Shown: in pieces, positions 17,343 through 26,685 of the stretch
Position numbering within the stretch: position 1 is the stretch's first letter
Layout: every line of letters starts with the position of its first letter
Source of the DNA: Winogradskyella sp.
GTDB lineage: Bacteria; Bacteroidota; Bacteroidia; Flavobacteriales; Flavobacteriaceae
NCBI RefSeq assembly: GCF_003712105.1
Contig: NZ_RHLG01000005.1
Span: forward strand, 1 to 64,000
Length of the DNA stretch: 64,000 nt
Direction: 5' to 3'
The notes under the pieces: model-generated
Told to the model about the DNA's origin: nothing
The model's input: the letters and a program-made list of their open reading frames with translations, nothing else
The model's database searches: none
Program-made: the position numbers and the translations under genes

Positions 17343-18694
17343 TATCCTATCTCTTTAAGCATTAAGTCTAATCCTTCTCTTATAATCTTTTGATGTGGTT
17401 GTTTTGATACGCAAACAAATTCTGTAAGTGCAAAATCTTCTGGTGCTACCTCATACATTCCAAGAGCTTCCATTTCATCTAAATCTCTATACATACAAGC
17501 TTTTAAAATTTGTAATGGATAAATGTCTAATGGAAAAACCTCTTCATAAGAACCAGTGACAACAAATGCACGATGCTCACCATTTGTATTGGTATTTAAA
17601 TCGTACTTTTTCTTAGGGCTTAACCAAGAAAATGTCAATGCTCTGGTTGTAGATATTTTATTAAAAATCGGTTTGTTCCAACCAAAAAATTCATAATCAT
17701 CACCTTCAGGAATAACCGAAATCACATTACTGTAATAGTCAAGATTTCCATCAGGAGCTACTTCCTTTCCGCTCAACACATTACCAGAAATTATTCTGTC
17801 ATTACCATCTTTATCTACGCCATTATCGTATACCATAGTTGCAACCTCAGCACCGATTTTAGTTCTAAAATATCTAGGTTTTTTAACAGAAGAACCTGCT
17901 AATGCTACAACACGTTCTGCATTAAACTTCCCTGTTAATAATAACTCACCAATAATTACTAAATCTTGTGCATTAACTGTCCACGCAACTTCACCTTTAT
18001 TAATTGGATCAACTTTATTAATTAATGTACCGACATTTCCTGCTGGGTGTGGTCCAGAAACTTTATGAATTGTTACATTATCTAATTTAGCTAATGGAGA
18101 CTCTGAATTCTTACCAACTGAGATATGAACGCCACCTGCCGTAAGCTTAGATAATGCTGTAACTGCTGCTTGAAGCTCTGCTTCTTTACCAGTTAAAGTA
18201 TAATCTAAATCAGCTGCTAAAGGAGCGCTTGCATAACCAGAGATGAAAATTGCCTTAGGCGTACTGTCAGCCTTTGCAATAACATCGTAAGGACGTTGCT
18301 TTATAAATGCCCAACATCCTGAAGCTAATAAGTGCGCTTTAATTTTCTCAGCATCAGAAGATAAATCAAACTTTCCGTGGTCTAAATGTGCTTGTTCTTT
18401 GTCTGCATTAATTTTTATTGCATCAATGCGACGTCTTGGTCCACGCTGTATTTCAACAACTTCACCAGAAACTGGAGAAACAAAATTCATTGCTTCGAAA
18501 TCTTTGTTATAAAACAGTGTTTCACCTGCTTTAACACGTGTACCTTCTTTTGCAACAAGTTTTGGGATAATACTGTGGAAATCTTCAGGTCTAATTGAAT
18601 AGGAGTTGCTTATAATGGCATTTTCAATTGCTTTTTCAGCCTCACCAACAAGTTTTATATCTAGACCTTTTTTAATTCTAATGTCTTTTGACAT
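17342..18694 (-). CDS. nqrA: Na+-translocating NADH:quinone reductase subunit A
   Basis: A 450-residue cytoplasmic-side subunit of the Nqr complex, first gene of the operon. It opens with KDIRIKKGLDIKLVGEAE, followed by the biotinyl-lipoyl-like segment VKAGETLFYNKDFEAMNFVSPVSGEVVEI and, further on, the conserved SGPHPAGNVGTLINKVDPI and the C-terminal LEALGMYEVAPEDFALTEFVC. Length matches NqrA (about 445-450). Coupled to nqrB by a one-base overlap. A TAAATTTG element lies on its upstream side. Confidence 0.97.
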   Translation of the reverse strand: MSKDIRIKKGLDIKLVGEAEKAIENAIISNSYSIRPEDFHSIIPKLVAKEGTRVKAGETLFYNKDFEAMNFVSPVSGEVVEIQRGPRRRIDAIKINADKEQAHLDHGKFDLSSDAEKIKAHLLASGCWAFIKQRPYDVIAKADSTPKAIFISGYASAPLAADLDYTLTGKEAELQAAVTALSKLTAGGVHISVGKNSESPLAKLDNVTIHKVSGPHPAGNVGTLINKVDPINKGEVAWTVNAQDLVIIGELLLTGKFNAERVVALAGSSVKKPRYFRTKIGAEVATMVYDNGVDKDGNDRIISGNVLSGKEVAPDGNLDYYSNVISVIPEGDDYEFFGWNKPIFNKISTTRALTFSWLSPKKKYDLNTNTNGEHRAFVVTGSYEEVFPLDIYPLQILKACMYRDLDEMEALGMYEVAPEDFALTEFVCVSKQPHQKIIREGLDLMLKEIG

Positions 18695-18727
18695 ATTTAT
18701 TAGAGATTAGTTATCTAAAAATCCGTG

Positions 18728-18735
18728 CAAATTTA
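18728..18735 (-). promoter_or_regulatory. -7 promoter element of the nqr operon
   Basis: On the minus strand the bases read TAAATTTG, matching TAnnTTTG, 33 bases before the nqrA ATG. It lies in the 155-base divergent gap shared with the Plug gene promoter. Confidence 0.5.
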
Positions 18736-18823
18736 CGAATTAATGGGCAAATAAATTTTCTAATTAACAGCAACATTTATTATTTATAATCATTTTAAAT
18801 AAGTGATAGGCATGGATTTTGAT

Positions 18824-18831
18824 TATCTTTG
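18824..18831 (+). promoter_or_regulatory. -7 promoter element of the T9SS Plug gene
   Basis: TATCTTTG, an exact TAnnTTTG match, 18 bases before the ATG at 18850. Confidence 0.6.
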
Positions 18832-18849
18832 TAACAACGATTTAACAGT

Positions 18850-20097
18850 ATGTTTAAAAAATTATTTTTCGCTCTATTCTTTATAGCAATTGCTAATGTA
18901 AGTTTTGCACAAGTTGAGGAGATTTTACCTCCAGATTTCATAAAAACAATAACATTTAAAGGTAGTACTAGCCAGGCTCAATTACCCATTTTACGACTTG
19001 GTGAACCTTTTAGTTTAGAATTTGATGCGCTAACAGGTAATGAAGAAGATTTTTATTATCGAATTGATTACTTCAATTACGATTGGACACCTTCCCAATT
19101 AGTAAAAGGCGAATATCTTAGAGGTGTTGATGATGTTCGCATCATAAACTATTTAAACTCTCTGAATACTTTTCAGATGTACTCGCATTATGATATACAA
19201 ATTCCTAATCAACAAACTCGTGGCCTATTAAAATCTGGGAATTATATGATTACGGTTTATGACGATTATGATGAAGTTATGTTTTCCAGAAAGTTTATGA
19301 TTGTAGAAGACGTTGTAAGTGTAGGTGTGGAAGCTAGGCGAACACGAAATTTTGAGACCATCAACGAAAAGCAAATTGTAAATATTAAAGTAAACTCTGG
19401 AAGTTTAAACCTAAATAATCCTTTAGAAACTATAAAAACATTAGTAATACAAAACAATAATTTAGCAACCGCTATAACTAACATTAAGCCTCAATTTACC
19501 GTTGGTAACGAACTTATTTATAGATACGACAATGAATTATCATTTTGGGGAGGCAATGAATATTTGAATTTTGAAACTAAGAATGTTAGATCCGCCAGTT
19601 TGGGAATTAGATACATTGGTTTAGAAGATTTATATCATAGTTATTTATTTACTCAAATAAGCAGAAGAGATAGGCCATATACTTGGAATCCTGATGTTAA
19701 TGGTAACTTCCTAGTTAATGCCATTGGTGTTGACAATTTAGACACCCAAGCAGACTATACTTTAGTACACTTTAGTCTTCAAGAGCAAGAGTTTACAGAT
19801 AGAGATGTTTATGTGTATGGCAACTTCAACAACTTTGCCTTAGAAGATATGACTCGGATGACCTATAACAGAGAAGCTGGACAATATGAATGCATCTTAA
19901 AGCTAAAGCAAGGGTTTTACAACTATAAATTTGTAACATTAGATTTAGATGGAAATCTAGATGAGGGTGCAATAAGCGGAAATTTTTGGCAAACCGAAAA
20001 CAACTATAAAGTATTGATTTACTATAGGGACTTGGGTGCACGTTTTGATAGGCTTATTGGCTTTGGTGAAACCAATTCTGAACGTATTAGAAATTAA
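18850..20097 (+). CDS. type IX secretion system plug protein (DUF5103)
   Basis: A 415-residue periplasmic protein with a signal peptide ending near NVSFAQ. It matches the layout of the former DUF5103 family, now known as the T9SS plug: an N-terminal beta domain (LRLGEPFSLEFDALTGNEEDFYYRIDYFNYDWTPS is the landmark region, with the FNYDW core), and a C-terminal beta-sandwich with FTDRDVYVYGNFNNF and YECILKLKQGFYNYKFV. Plug closes the periplasmic end of the giant SprA translocon when PorV is not bound. It supports a working T9SS for the cargo proteins at 1547 and 24903. Standing alone, divergent from nqrA. Confidence 0.9.
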   Translation: MFKKLFFALFFIAIANVSFAQVEEILPPDFIKTITFKGSTSQAQLPILRLGEPFSLEFDALTGNEEDFYYRIDYFNYDWTPSQLVKGEYLRGVDDVRIINYLNSLNTFQMYSHYDIQIPNQQTRGLLKSGNYMITVYDDYDEVMFSRKFMIVEDVVSVGVEARRTRNFETINEKQIVNIKVNSGSLNLNNPLETIKTLVIQNNNLATAITNIKPQFTVGNELIYRYDNELSFWGGNEYLNFETKNVRSASLGIRYIGLEDLYHSYLFTQISRRDRPYTWNPDVNGNFLVNAIGVDNLDTQADYTLVHFSLQEQEFTDRDVYVYGNFNNFALEDMTRMTYNREAGQYECILKLKQGFYNYKFVTLDLDGNLDEGAISGNFWQTENNYKVLIYYRDLGARFDRLIGFGETNSERIRN

Positions 20098-20177
20098 TTT
20101 TCTTTTCACTTAAAAAATATTGTAAGTATATTAGTTACTTTTGAGACAAAGTACCTGTAACTTAGTATATATTTGAC

Positions 20178-21554
20178 ATGCACCAAGACCTTCAATTATT
20201 TTCGGACCTATGTGATTTTCTGTTTGAAGAAGAAAAAAATAATCCGGTAGCCCAACCATTACCAACAAATGAGCTTTTTCATAAATTAGATTTATCCTTA
20301 AATAAAGATGGCGTTATTGATAGTGACTTAAAAGCTTCGCTTAAATCTATTATAGAGTTTACTCCAAAAACAGCTTCAAGATCTTTTTTTAATCAATTAT
20401 TTGGTGGTCGTTTAGGTAAAGCAGCATTAGGAGATTTATTATCCGTAATGCTTAACAACAGCATGTATACCTATAAAGTTGCAGGACCTCAAGTTGGTGT
20501 CGAAAAAGAAATTATAAAACAGATTTGCCAATTATCAGGCTATCCAGAAAATAGTGGTGGCACAATGGCACCAGGTGGTTCAATGACAAACTTTATGGCA
20601 TTGCTAATGGCTAGAGATTCTAAATTCCCTAGCATAAGAACCCAAGGTATCACTCAAAAAGTTACGCTTTACACTTCAGATGCGTCACACTATTCAACAG
20701 CTAAAAATGCGGCATTATCTGGAATAGGTAGGCAGAATGTTAGGCTTATAAATACCAATCATAAAGGTGAAATGGATGTAGAACATCTTGAGCAAACCAT
20801 CAAAGAAGACTTGAACAATGGTTATGAGCCTTTCTTTGTAAATGCAACTGCTGGTACAACTGTTCTTGGTGCATTTGATGATGTATTAGCTATCAGCCAA
20901 GTTTGTAAGACTTATAATTTATGGCTTCATGTAGATGGCGCTTATTGCGGAAGTGTAATTTTTAGCGATAATTACAAGCATTTAGTAAATGGCATAGAAC
21001 ACACGGACTCATTTAGTGTAAATGCACATAAAATGCTTGGCACACCTTTAAGCTGCTCTATTATAATTACAAAAAACAAAGCACATCTTCATAATTCTTT
21101 TTCTAATGATGCCGAGTATCTTTACCAAACAGAAGGTGATGATTTTAATCTAGGAAAAACGTCACTTCAGTGTGGAAGACGAAATGATGCCTTAAAGCTT
21201 TGGACACTCTGGAAATCTGTCGGAACAAATGGTTTGAGAGAAATTGTTGAGCACCAATTCGAACTTGCGCAATTTGCAAGAGATTACATTAAAAGTAATC
21301 CAGATTACAGTTTACACAGTTTTGAAGATTCAATATCTGTATGCTTTAATTACAAAGACATTCCTGCAAGTGCACTTTGTACATTACTTTATGAAGATGC
21401 AAAACTAATGGTAGGTTTTGGCAAATTTAACGACAAAGAGTTTGTACGTATGGTAACCATAAATACTGTACTAAGAAAAGAAGATATTATCAATTTCTTT
21501 AAAACCATAGAAACCTACGTTGCAAAGAATATGTTAAAAAACATAGCCTCATAG
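20178..21554 (+). CDS. group II pyridoxal-5'-phosphate-dependent amino acid decarboxylase
   Basis: A 458-residue cytosolic enzyme. The PLP lysine lies in SVNAHKMLGTPLSCS, the cofactor-binding Asp in LHVDGAYCGSVIF, and the substrate-side segment is ASRSFFNQLFGG near the N-terminus. The pattern NAHKMLGTPLxCS and the length resemble the cysteine-sulfinate/aspartate decarboxylase (CSAD/GADL1) branch more than bacterial glutamate decarboxylase, so aspartate or a sulfinate analogue is a plausible substrate, giving beta-alanine or hypotaurine. This is inference; diaminobutyrate or glutamate remain possible. It is followed by apaG after 57 bases. Confidence 0.85.
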   Translation: MHQDLQLFSDLCDFLFEEEKNNPVAQPLPTNELFHKLDLSLNKDGVIDSDLKASLKSIIEFTPKTASRSFFNQLFGGRLGKAALGDLLSVMLNNSMYTYKVAGPQVGVEKEIIKQICQLSGYPENSGGTMAPGGSMTNFMALLMARDSKFPSIRTQGITQKVTLYTSDASHYSTAKNAALSGIGRQNVRLINTNHKGEMDVEHLEQTIKEDLNNGYEPFFVNATAGTTVLGAFDDVLAISQVCKTYNLWLHVDGAYCGSVIFSDNYKHLVNGIEHTDSFSVNAHKMLGTPLSCSIIITKNKAHLHNSFSNDAEYLYQTEGDDFNLGKTSLQCGRRNDALKLWTLWKSVGTNGLREIVEHQFELAQFARDYIKSNPDYSLHSFEDSISVCFNYKDIPASALCTLLYEDAKLMVGFGKFNDKEFVRMVTINTVLRKEDIINFFKTIETYVAKNMLKNIAS

Positions 21555-21611
21555 CATTAGGTATTTTATGTAACTGAAAAATAGCTTATCTTCGTGATGA
21601 ACAAAAAAGCA

Positions 21612-21998
21612 ATGGTACAACAAGTTACAAGCGGAATTAAGATTTCTGTTGAGACTGATTTTGAAGGTACATTTTATAAAAATTATAAGATGAATTTTGC
21701 ATTCACTTATAAAATTACCATCGAAAATCAAGGGAAAGATGTTGTTCAACTCAACTCTCGATACTGGAAGATTAAAGACGCACTAAATAATATAGAAATT
21801 GTTCGAGGCGACGGTGTTATAGGTCAGAAGCCTATTCTTCAACCAGGTGAATCGCACACGTACAACTCTGGTTGCTTATTAACTTCCCCTTTTGGTAGTA
21901 TGCAAGGGCATTACAATATGATTAACTTTTCTAACTCTAAAAAGTTTAAAGTATACATACCTTCTTTTAAATTAAGTGCTCCTTTTTCGCTTAACTAA
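21612..21998 (+). CDS. apaG: ApaG domain protein
   Basis: A 128-residue protein consisting of one fibronectin-III-like ApaG domain: ISVETDFEGTF, NQGKDVVQLNSRYWKI, GVIGQKPILQPGESHTYNSGC and MQGHYNMIN are the family blocks. The ATG at 21612 (MVQQVTSGIKI) is preferred; ATG at 21597 and GTG at 21594 lie on top of a promoter-like TATCTTCG. ApaG is linked to Co2+ resistance and Mg2+ efflux in enterobacteria, with the mechanism unclear. Its end almost touches the convergent gene at 21995. Confidence 0.93.
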   Translation: MVQQVTSGIKISVETDFEGTFYKNYKMNFAFTYKITIENQGKDVVQLNSRYWKIKDALNNIEIVRGDGVIGQKPILQPGESHTYNSGCLLTSPFGSMQGHYNMINFSNSKKFKVYIPSFKLSAPFSLN

Positions 21999-23002
21999 TT
22001 TTCAAAATTTTCTAGATAATTAAATCGGAAGGTTTTTTTGTGTTGTTCAATATGAAAGAACTTACAGTTTGAATAATGTACAAATTGGTATTTTAGGTTA
22101 ATATCGAAGTTTATATCATTTACCTCATAAACACCATCACAATCAATATTACCATATGGTGATATCCGACGAAATCTGTATTTATTTTCTATCTCCAAAC
22201 TATATATTTCGAACCAAGCACCAGCAGCAATACCGCCAAGCCATTGTGCATGATTGGCTTTTATATTATTCTCTTTTGGGACTAATGTACCAACCAAGCT
22301 TGGTTTGTACCCTTTTAGAACGTCTAAAAACAGGCGTCTATTTTCACTACTTACCGAAGATGTAAATTCGCTTATTTCGCCTTTATCTGAAACTTTGTAA
22401 ACAAAATTTTCTGTATCGGCGTTGACAACATTTCCAATAGTACTTGGTGTAAACCACTTAGATTTTATCAGCGCTTGTTTTAAATCGTCATCGGTAGTAG
22501 AAGCTATTAAGGTATCGGTTACAAAACGTGCGCAATTGCAAGCTTCCTTTAAAAAAGCAGCATATCGTATAAAATCTTTGTTTTGCTCATTTGTAATATG
22601 ATTACGAGCCAATTTATAGTTTATTTTATTACATACTGAAGCATATAGTGCACCATCACCATGAGTTAATTTTGGGTTAGTAGCCAAAAATTTAAGTATC
22701 TCCGCAAGGTTAGTAATTGTATCATCTTTAATTTCGGCCTTAATAGGAAAATTTAATTCAAAATCTGTCTCTCTTCCTCTTACTCTTCCATCAGGAGAAG
22801 AAGTAATATATCTACCAAAATCATGATACTCGAGCACACCAGTTTTTTTATCAATTAAGACCAACGCTGCATGGCCAGCTCTTACATGCTTTTTATTACC
22901 AATAAAAGCAAATCTTAAAAATTTAGAATACCATTCTTCGGCATGCGAAACAATTGTTTCAGGGTAAGCCATGGCAATGATAAAGGCATTATTTTCTTGC
23001 AT
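21995..23002 (-). CDS. putative permuted NlpC/P60-like cysteine peptidase (DUF6695-like)
   Basis: A 335-residue cytosolic protein. The first half looks like a YiiX/YebB-type permuted papain fold: a His in VRAGHAALVLIDKKTG near residue 45, and a Cys in ACNCARFVTDTL near residue 158, the order His-then-Cys being the mark of the permuted group. DGRVRGRETDFELNFP and THGDGALYASVC lie between them. The C-terminal ~120 residues are beta-rich (AAGAWFEIYSLEIENKYRFRRIS). I recall uncharacterised flavobacterial homologues under DUF6695; the peptidase assignment is an inference from these motifs. It overlaps the apaG end by 4 bases and is divergent from pruA. Confidence 0.6.
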   Translation of the reverse strand: MQENNAFIIAMAYPETIVSHAEEWYSKFLRFAFIGNKKHVRAGHAALVLIDKKTGVLEYHDFGRYITSSPDGRVRGRETDFELNFPIKAEIKDDTITNLAEILKFLATNPKLTHGDGALYASVCNKINYKLARNHITNEQNKDFIRYAAFLKEACNCARFVTDTLIASTTDDDLKQALIKSKWFTPSTIGNVVNADTENFVYKVSDKGEISEFTSSVSSENRRLFLDVLKGYKPSLVGTLVPKENNIKANHAQWLGGIAAGAWFEIYSLEIENKYRFRRISPYGNIDCDGVYEVNDINFDINLKYQFVHYSNCKFFHIEQHKKTFRFNYLENFEN

Positions 23003-23123
23003 ATACGAGCACTAAAATTCTAAATTAATGATGTCTGTATTAAAGCGCACAACTTACAAAAAATTATATCAAAAATATATTAGAGCCTTGCGAATTGATA
23101 TAGAGAATCTCTGCTAAAAATTG

Positions 23124-23131
23124 TACCTTTG
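23124..23131 (+). promoter_or_regulatory. -7 promoter element of pruA
   Basis: TACCTTTG, matching TAnnTTTG, 40 bases before the ATG at 23172. Confidence 0.55.
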
Positions 23132-23171
23132 GGCTTTCAAAAAATTAAAACTATTTAAAACTTAATTTATC

Positions 23172-24797
23172 ATGGCAAACGGATTCTTTAATGTCCCAAT
23201 AGCAGTGAACGAACCTGTAAAATCTTACGCTCCGGGTTCTCCAGAACGCGAGGCAGTTGCTGCTGCTTACAAATCTATGTTTAACAGTAAGGTTGAAGTT
23301 CCATTATATATAAACGGAAAAGACATTAAAACAGGAAATACCCGAACAATGTCTCCACCTCATGACCATCAGCACATTGTTGGCGAATATCATCTTGCCG
23401 AAAAAAGTCATGTTGAAGAAGCAATAGCTACAGCACTTGAAGCACGTAAAAGTTGGTCTCAAATGCCTTGGGAACAACGTGCTGGAATTTTCCTTAAAGC
23501 TGCAGAATTAATCGCGGGACCATACCGCGCTAAGATTAATGCTGCCACAATGATTGCACAGTCTAAAACTATCCACCAAGCTGAAATTGATGCTGCATGT
23601 GAGTTTATAGATTTCTTACGCTTTAATGTTCAGTTCATGACAGACATTTACATGGACCAACCCGAAAGTAATAGCGATGCATGGAACAGAGTTGAGTATA
23701 GACCATTAGAAGGATTTACTTATGCAGTTACACCATTTAATTTTACTGCAATTTCTGGAAACCTACCTGCATGTATGGCCTTAATGGGTAATGTTGTAGT
23801 TTGGAAACCAAGTGATAGTCAGATTTATTCTGCTAAAGTTATTATGGATGTATTTAAAGAAGCTGGTGTACCAGATGGTGTTATAAACGTTGTTTTTGGA
23901 GACCCAATTTTGATTACTGAAACTGTATTATCTAGTCCTGATTTTTCAGGATTACACTTTACCGGCTCTACCTTTGTTTTTAAAGAATTATGGAAACAAA
24001 TTGGTAACAACATCCACAACTATAAAACCTACCCAAGAATTGTTGGTGAAACAGGCGGTAAGGATTTTATAATTGCTCACAAGTCTGCAGATGCAAAACA
24101 AGTAGCAACAGCAATTTCAAGAGGCGCTTTTGAATTTCAAGGTCAAAAATGTAGTGCCGCTTCTAGAGCCTACATCCCAAAAGGAATTTGGAGTGATGTA
24201 AAAAAGTATTTAGTAGATGATATCTCATCTTTTAAAATGGGTTCACCTGAAGATATGAGCAATTTTATTACTGCTGTGATTCATGAAGGTTCATTTGATA
24301 AACTTGCAAAATATATTGATGCTGCAAAATCTGATGCAAATGCTGAAATTATTGCTGGCGGTGGTTATGATAAATCTAAAGGTTACTTTATTGAGCCTAC
24401 AGTAATTGTAACATCTGACCCTAAATACACAACAATGTGTACAGAGCTTTTTGGTCCAGTAATTACAATTTATGTTTATGAAGATGATGCCTATTCTGAA
24501 ACATTAAAACTAGTTGACGAAACAAGTGAATATGCATTAACTGGTGCTGTTTTATCTACAGATAGATATGCTGTTGAAGAAGCTACTAAAGCATTACAAA
24601 ATTCGGCAGGTAACTTCTATATTAATGATAAACCAACAGGTGCAGTTGTAGGACAACAACCTTTTGGTGGTGCAAGAGCATCAGGAACAAATGATAAGGC
24701 TGGTAGTGCTCAAAACTTACTACGTTGGGTATCTCCTAGATTAATTAAAGAAACCTTTGTGACTCCAGTAGACTATAGGTATCCATTTTTAGGATAA
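23172..24797 (+). CDS. pruA: L-glutamate gamma-semialdehyde (1-pyrroline-5-carboxylate) dehydrogenase
   Basis: A 541-residue aldehyde dehydrogenase that completes proline degradation to glutamate with NAD+. Landmarks: the NAD-binding segment PFNFTAISGNLPACMALMGN and VVWKPS, the catalytic glutamate in VGETGGKDF, the catalytic cysteine in GQKCSAASRAY and the anchor PFGGARASGTNDKAGS. The N-terminal ~60 residues with SPEREAVAAAYKSM and VPLYINGKDIKTG are typical of stand-alone PruA (not PutA). Length fits the ~542-residue Bacteroidota/mitochondrial form. It has its own promoter and terminator. The proline dehydrogenase gene is not in the window. Confidence 0.96.
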   Translation: MANGFFNVPIAVNEPVKSYAPGSPEREAVAAAYKSMFNSKVEVPLYINGKDIKTGNTRTMSPPHDHQHIVGEYHLAEKSHVEEAIATALEARKSWSQMPWEQRAGIFLKAAELIAGPYRAKINAATMIAQSKTIHQAEIDAACEFIDFLRFNVQFMTDIYMDQPESNSDAWNRVEYRPLEGFTYAVTPFNFTAISGNLPACMALMGNVVVWKPSDSQIYSAKVIMDVFKEAGVPDGVINVVFGDPILITETVLSSPDFSGLHFTGSTFVFKELWKQIGNNIHNYKTYPRIVGETGGKDFIIAHKSADAKQVATAISRGAFEFQGQKCSAASRAYIPKGIWSDVKKYLVDDISSFKMGSPEDMSNFITAVIHEGSFDKLAKYIDAAKSDANAEIIAGGGYDKSKGYFIEPTVIVTSDPKYTTMCTELFGPVITIYVYEDDAYSETLKLVDETSEYALTGAVLSTDRYAVEEATKALQNSAGNFYINDKPTGAVVGQQPFGGARASGTNDKAGSAQNLLRWVSPRLIKETFVTPVDYRYPFLG

Positions 24798-24819
24798 GAT
24801 TTTTAGCCAAATAAATTTT

Positions 24820-24860
24820 AAAAACCCTTGATGCATATTGTTTTAAGGGTTTTTGTTTTT
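24820..24860 (+). terminator. Rho-independent terminator of pruA
   Basis: Arms AAAAACCCTT (24820-24829) and AAGGGTTTTT (24845-24854) with a 15-base loop, followed by GTTTTT. Confidence 0.7.
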
Positions 24861-24902
24861 AATTATCTTTAGGTCATTATTAATGTTGATTAATTCCAAA
24901 AT

Positions 24903-26654
24903 ATGAAAAAAAACTACTTCCTCTTACTTATACTATCCTCATTTTTTGCCTTTTCTCAAGTAACTCCAATCACTTCAAGCTTAACGGCTGATTTAACTGG
25001 ATATGCAGGTGCAACTGAATTCGCTGGGCAAGGAGAATATGAAGTCTTTTTAGGCAATGACAACATATTAGACAAACCTATTATTCTTATCGATGGTTTT
25101 GATCCAGGCGATAGTAGACCAATTAATGGGTTTACAGATATGGGTGGTTCTTATGTACCTGGAATATATGATTTATTAAATTTTAATGATGGTTCAGGCA
25201 CATCAAATTTAGCTGATGACATTAGAGCTATGGGCTACGATGTTGTTATATTGAATTTTCCTGTATATACTAATCCAACTGATTCAAACTTAATGGTAGA
25301 TGGTGGTGCAGATTTTATAGAGCGTAACGCATTAATTTTAGTTGAATTAATTCAGCAAATAAATACAGATAAAGCAGCTAATAATCCAGAACAAAATGTA
25401 ATTATAGGTCCAAGCATGGGCGGCTTAATATCTAGGTATGCTCTTAATTACATGGAAAATAATATGTTCGATGCAGACACAAGACTTTGGATTTCTTTTG
25501 ATTCTCCTCATCTTGGTGCAAATGTTCCAATTGGCTTGCAACATCAGTTTAATTATTTAGCATTTAACTCTACAGCTCCAACTGCTGAAGTACAACCTAT
25601 TATAGACGATGTACTTAACTCACCAGCTGCAAGACAATTATTAATTGATCACTTCGAACCACATTTGGATACGGTTATTAATGACGGTGTGACTTTCGAC
25701 AATACACTCACATTACCTATTCCACATCCATATAGAACACAGTTTGAAACCAACATCAACAGCCTTGATGGTGATGCGAGTTCTATAGATTTTCCGGCGA
25801 ACGTTAGAAAAGTAGCTATTACTAATGGTAGTGGAGAAGGCACAGCATATAAAGCAAAAGATGGTATAACAGATGTAACTCCTGGGTTTACTATTGTAGA
25901 TACCACTTTGCCTGTACAAGTTGGGATTTTTACTGTTAATGTAGATATTGATATAAACATGACACCTGTTAAAGGTTCAGCTCAACAAGTGAGTCGATTC
26001 TTTACCACAGTAGTTTTGACTACCATTGAATCTATTGCTAATTCTGGTACAACAAATTTTGACGGTGTAGACGCCGCTCCTGGTGGTTTGTTTGATTTAT
26101 CAGGACTTTCTGGAGATGTACCTATGGATGGTATTGCTGGAGATTTTCTTGATGCTTTAACTATTGATAAGTTTAGTTTTATTCCTACCGTGAGTGCATT
26201 AGCCTTAGAGATTACTGATGAAGGCAATAATGCTGATAATGTAGATTGGTTTCATGATATAGATATAGCATCAACCAGAGCTACTACAAACAATACTCCT
26301 TTTGATAATACATATCTCGCTATACTAAATGAGGACCATGTTGAATTAAATTCTGGGAATGTTACTTTTGTTTTAGATGAAATACTAAATGCTACATTTA
26401 GCAGCAACGATTTTGATGAAACTACTTTTAAGGTTGAACGAAATCCAATCAGAGATGAAATAATTTTATCATCAAACACACCTCAAGATGCATCAATAAA
26501 AGTGATTGACTTTTCTGGTAAAACCGTTTTTAACACCAAGACGGTATTAAATAACAGAACATCAATACCTGTACAATTAAATTCAGGGTTTTATATTCTG
26601 AGAATTGACGGTGAAGACAACACGCAATTCATCACTAAGTTTATTGTTGAATAG
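24903..26654 (+). CDS. secreted lipase/esterase-like alpha/beta hydrolase with T9SS type A sorting domain
   Basis: A 583-residue exported protein. A signal peptide (MKKNYFLLLILSSFFAFSQ) is followed by an alpha/beta-hydrolase core: strand IILIDGFDPGD, then VIIGPSMGGLISRYALNYM with the nucleophile elbow G-P-S-M-G and FDSPHLGANVPIG, the pattern of lipases and PGAP1-like esterases. A candidate late-sequence His is in NEDHVEL. The C-terminal ~75 residues form a T9SS type A sorting domain (ending GFYILRIDGEDNTQFITKFIVE read as GFYILRI...KFIV), so the enzyme should be secreted or cell-surface attached. Substrate unknown. A shared terminator separates it from convergent rsmG. Confidence 0.88.
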   Translation: MKKNYFLLLILSSFFAFSQVTPITSSLTADLTGYAGATEFAGQGEYEVFLGNDNILDKPIILIDGFDPGDSRPINGFTDMGGSYVPGIYDLLNFNDGSGTSNLADDIRAMGYDVVILNFPVYTNPTDSNLMVDGGADFIERNALILVELIQQINTDKAANNPEQNVIIGPSMGGLISRYALNYMENNMFDADTRLWISFDSPHLGANVPIGLQHQFNYLAFNSTAPTAEVQPIIDDVLNSPAARQLLIDHFEPHLDTVINDGVTFDNTLTLPIPHPYRTQFETNINSLDGDASSIDFPANVRKVAITNGSGEGTAYKAKDGITDVTPGFTIVDTTLPVQVGIFTVNVDIDINMTPVKGSAQQVSRFFTTVVLTTIESIANSGTTNFDGVDAAPGGLFDLSGLSGDVPMDGIAGDFLDALTIDKFSFIPTVSALALEITDEGNNADNVDWFHDIDIASTRATTNNTPFDNTYLAILNEDHVELNSGNVTFVLDEILNATFSSNDFDETTFKVERNPIRDEIILSSNTPQDASIKVIDFSGKTVFNTKTVLNNRTSIPVQLNSGFYILRIDGEDNTQFITKFIVE

Positions 26655-26657
26655 AAT

Positions 26658-26685
26658 AAAAAAGCGCCTCTCAAGGCGCTTTTTT
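26658..26685. terminator. bidirectional terminator between lipase-like gene and rsmG
   Basis: Perfect 12-bp stem AAAAAAGCGCCT / AGGCGCTTTTTT with a CTCA loop; the A and T runs allow function on both strands. The rsmG stop codon starts within the last two bases. Confidence 0.85.
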
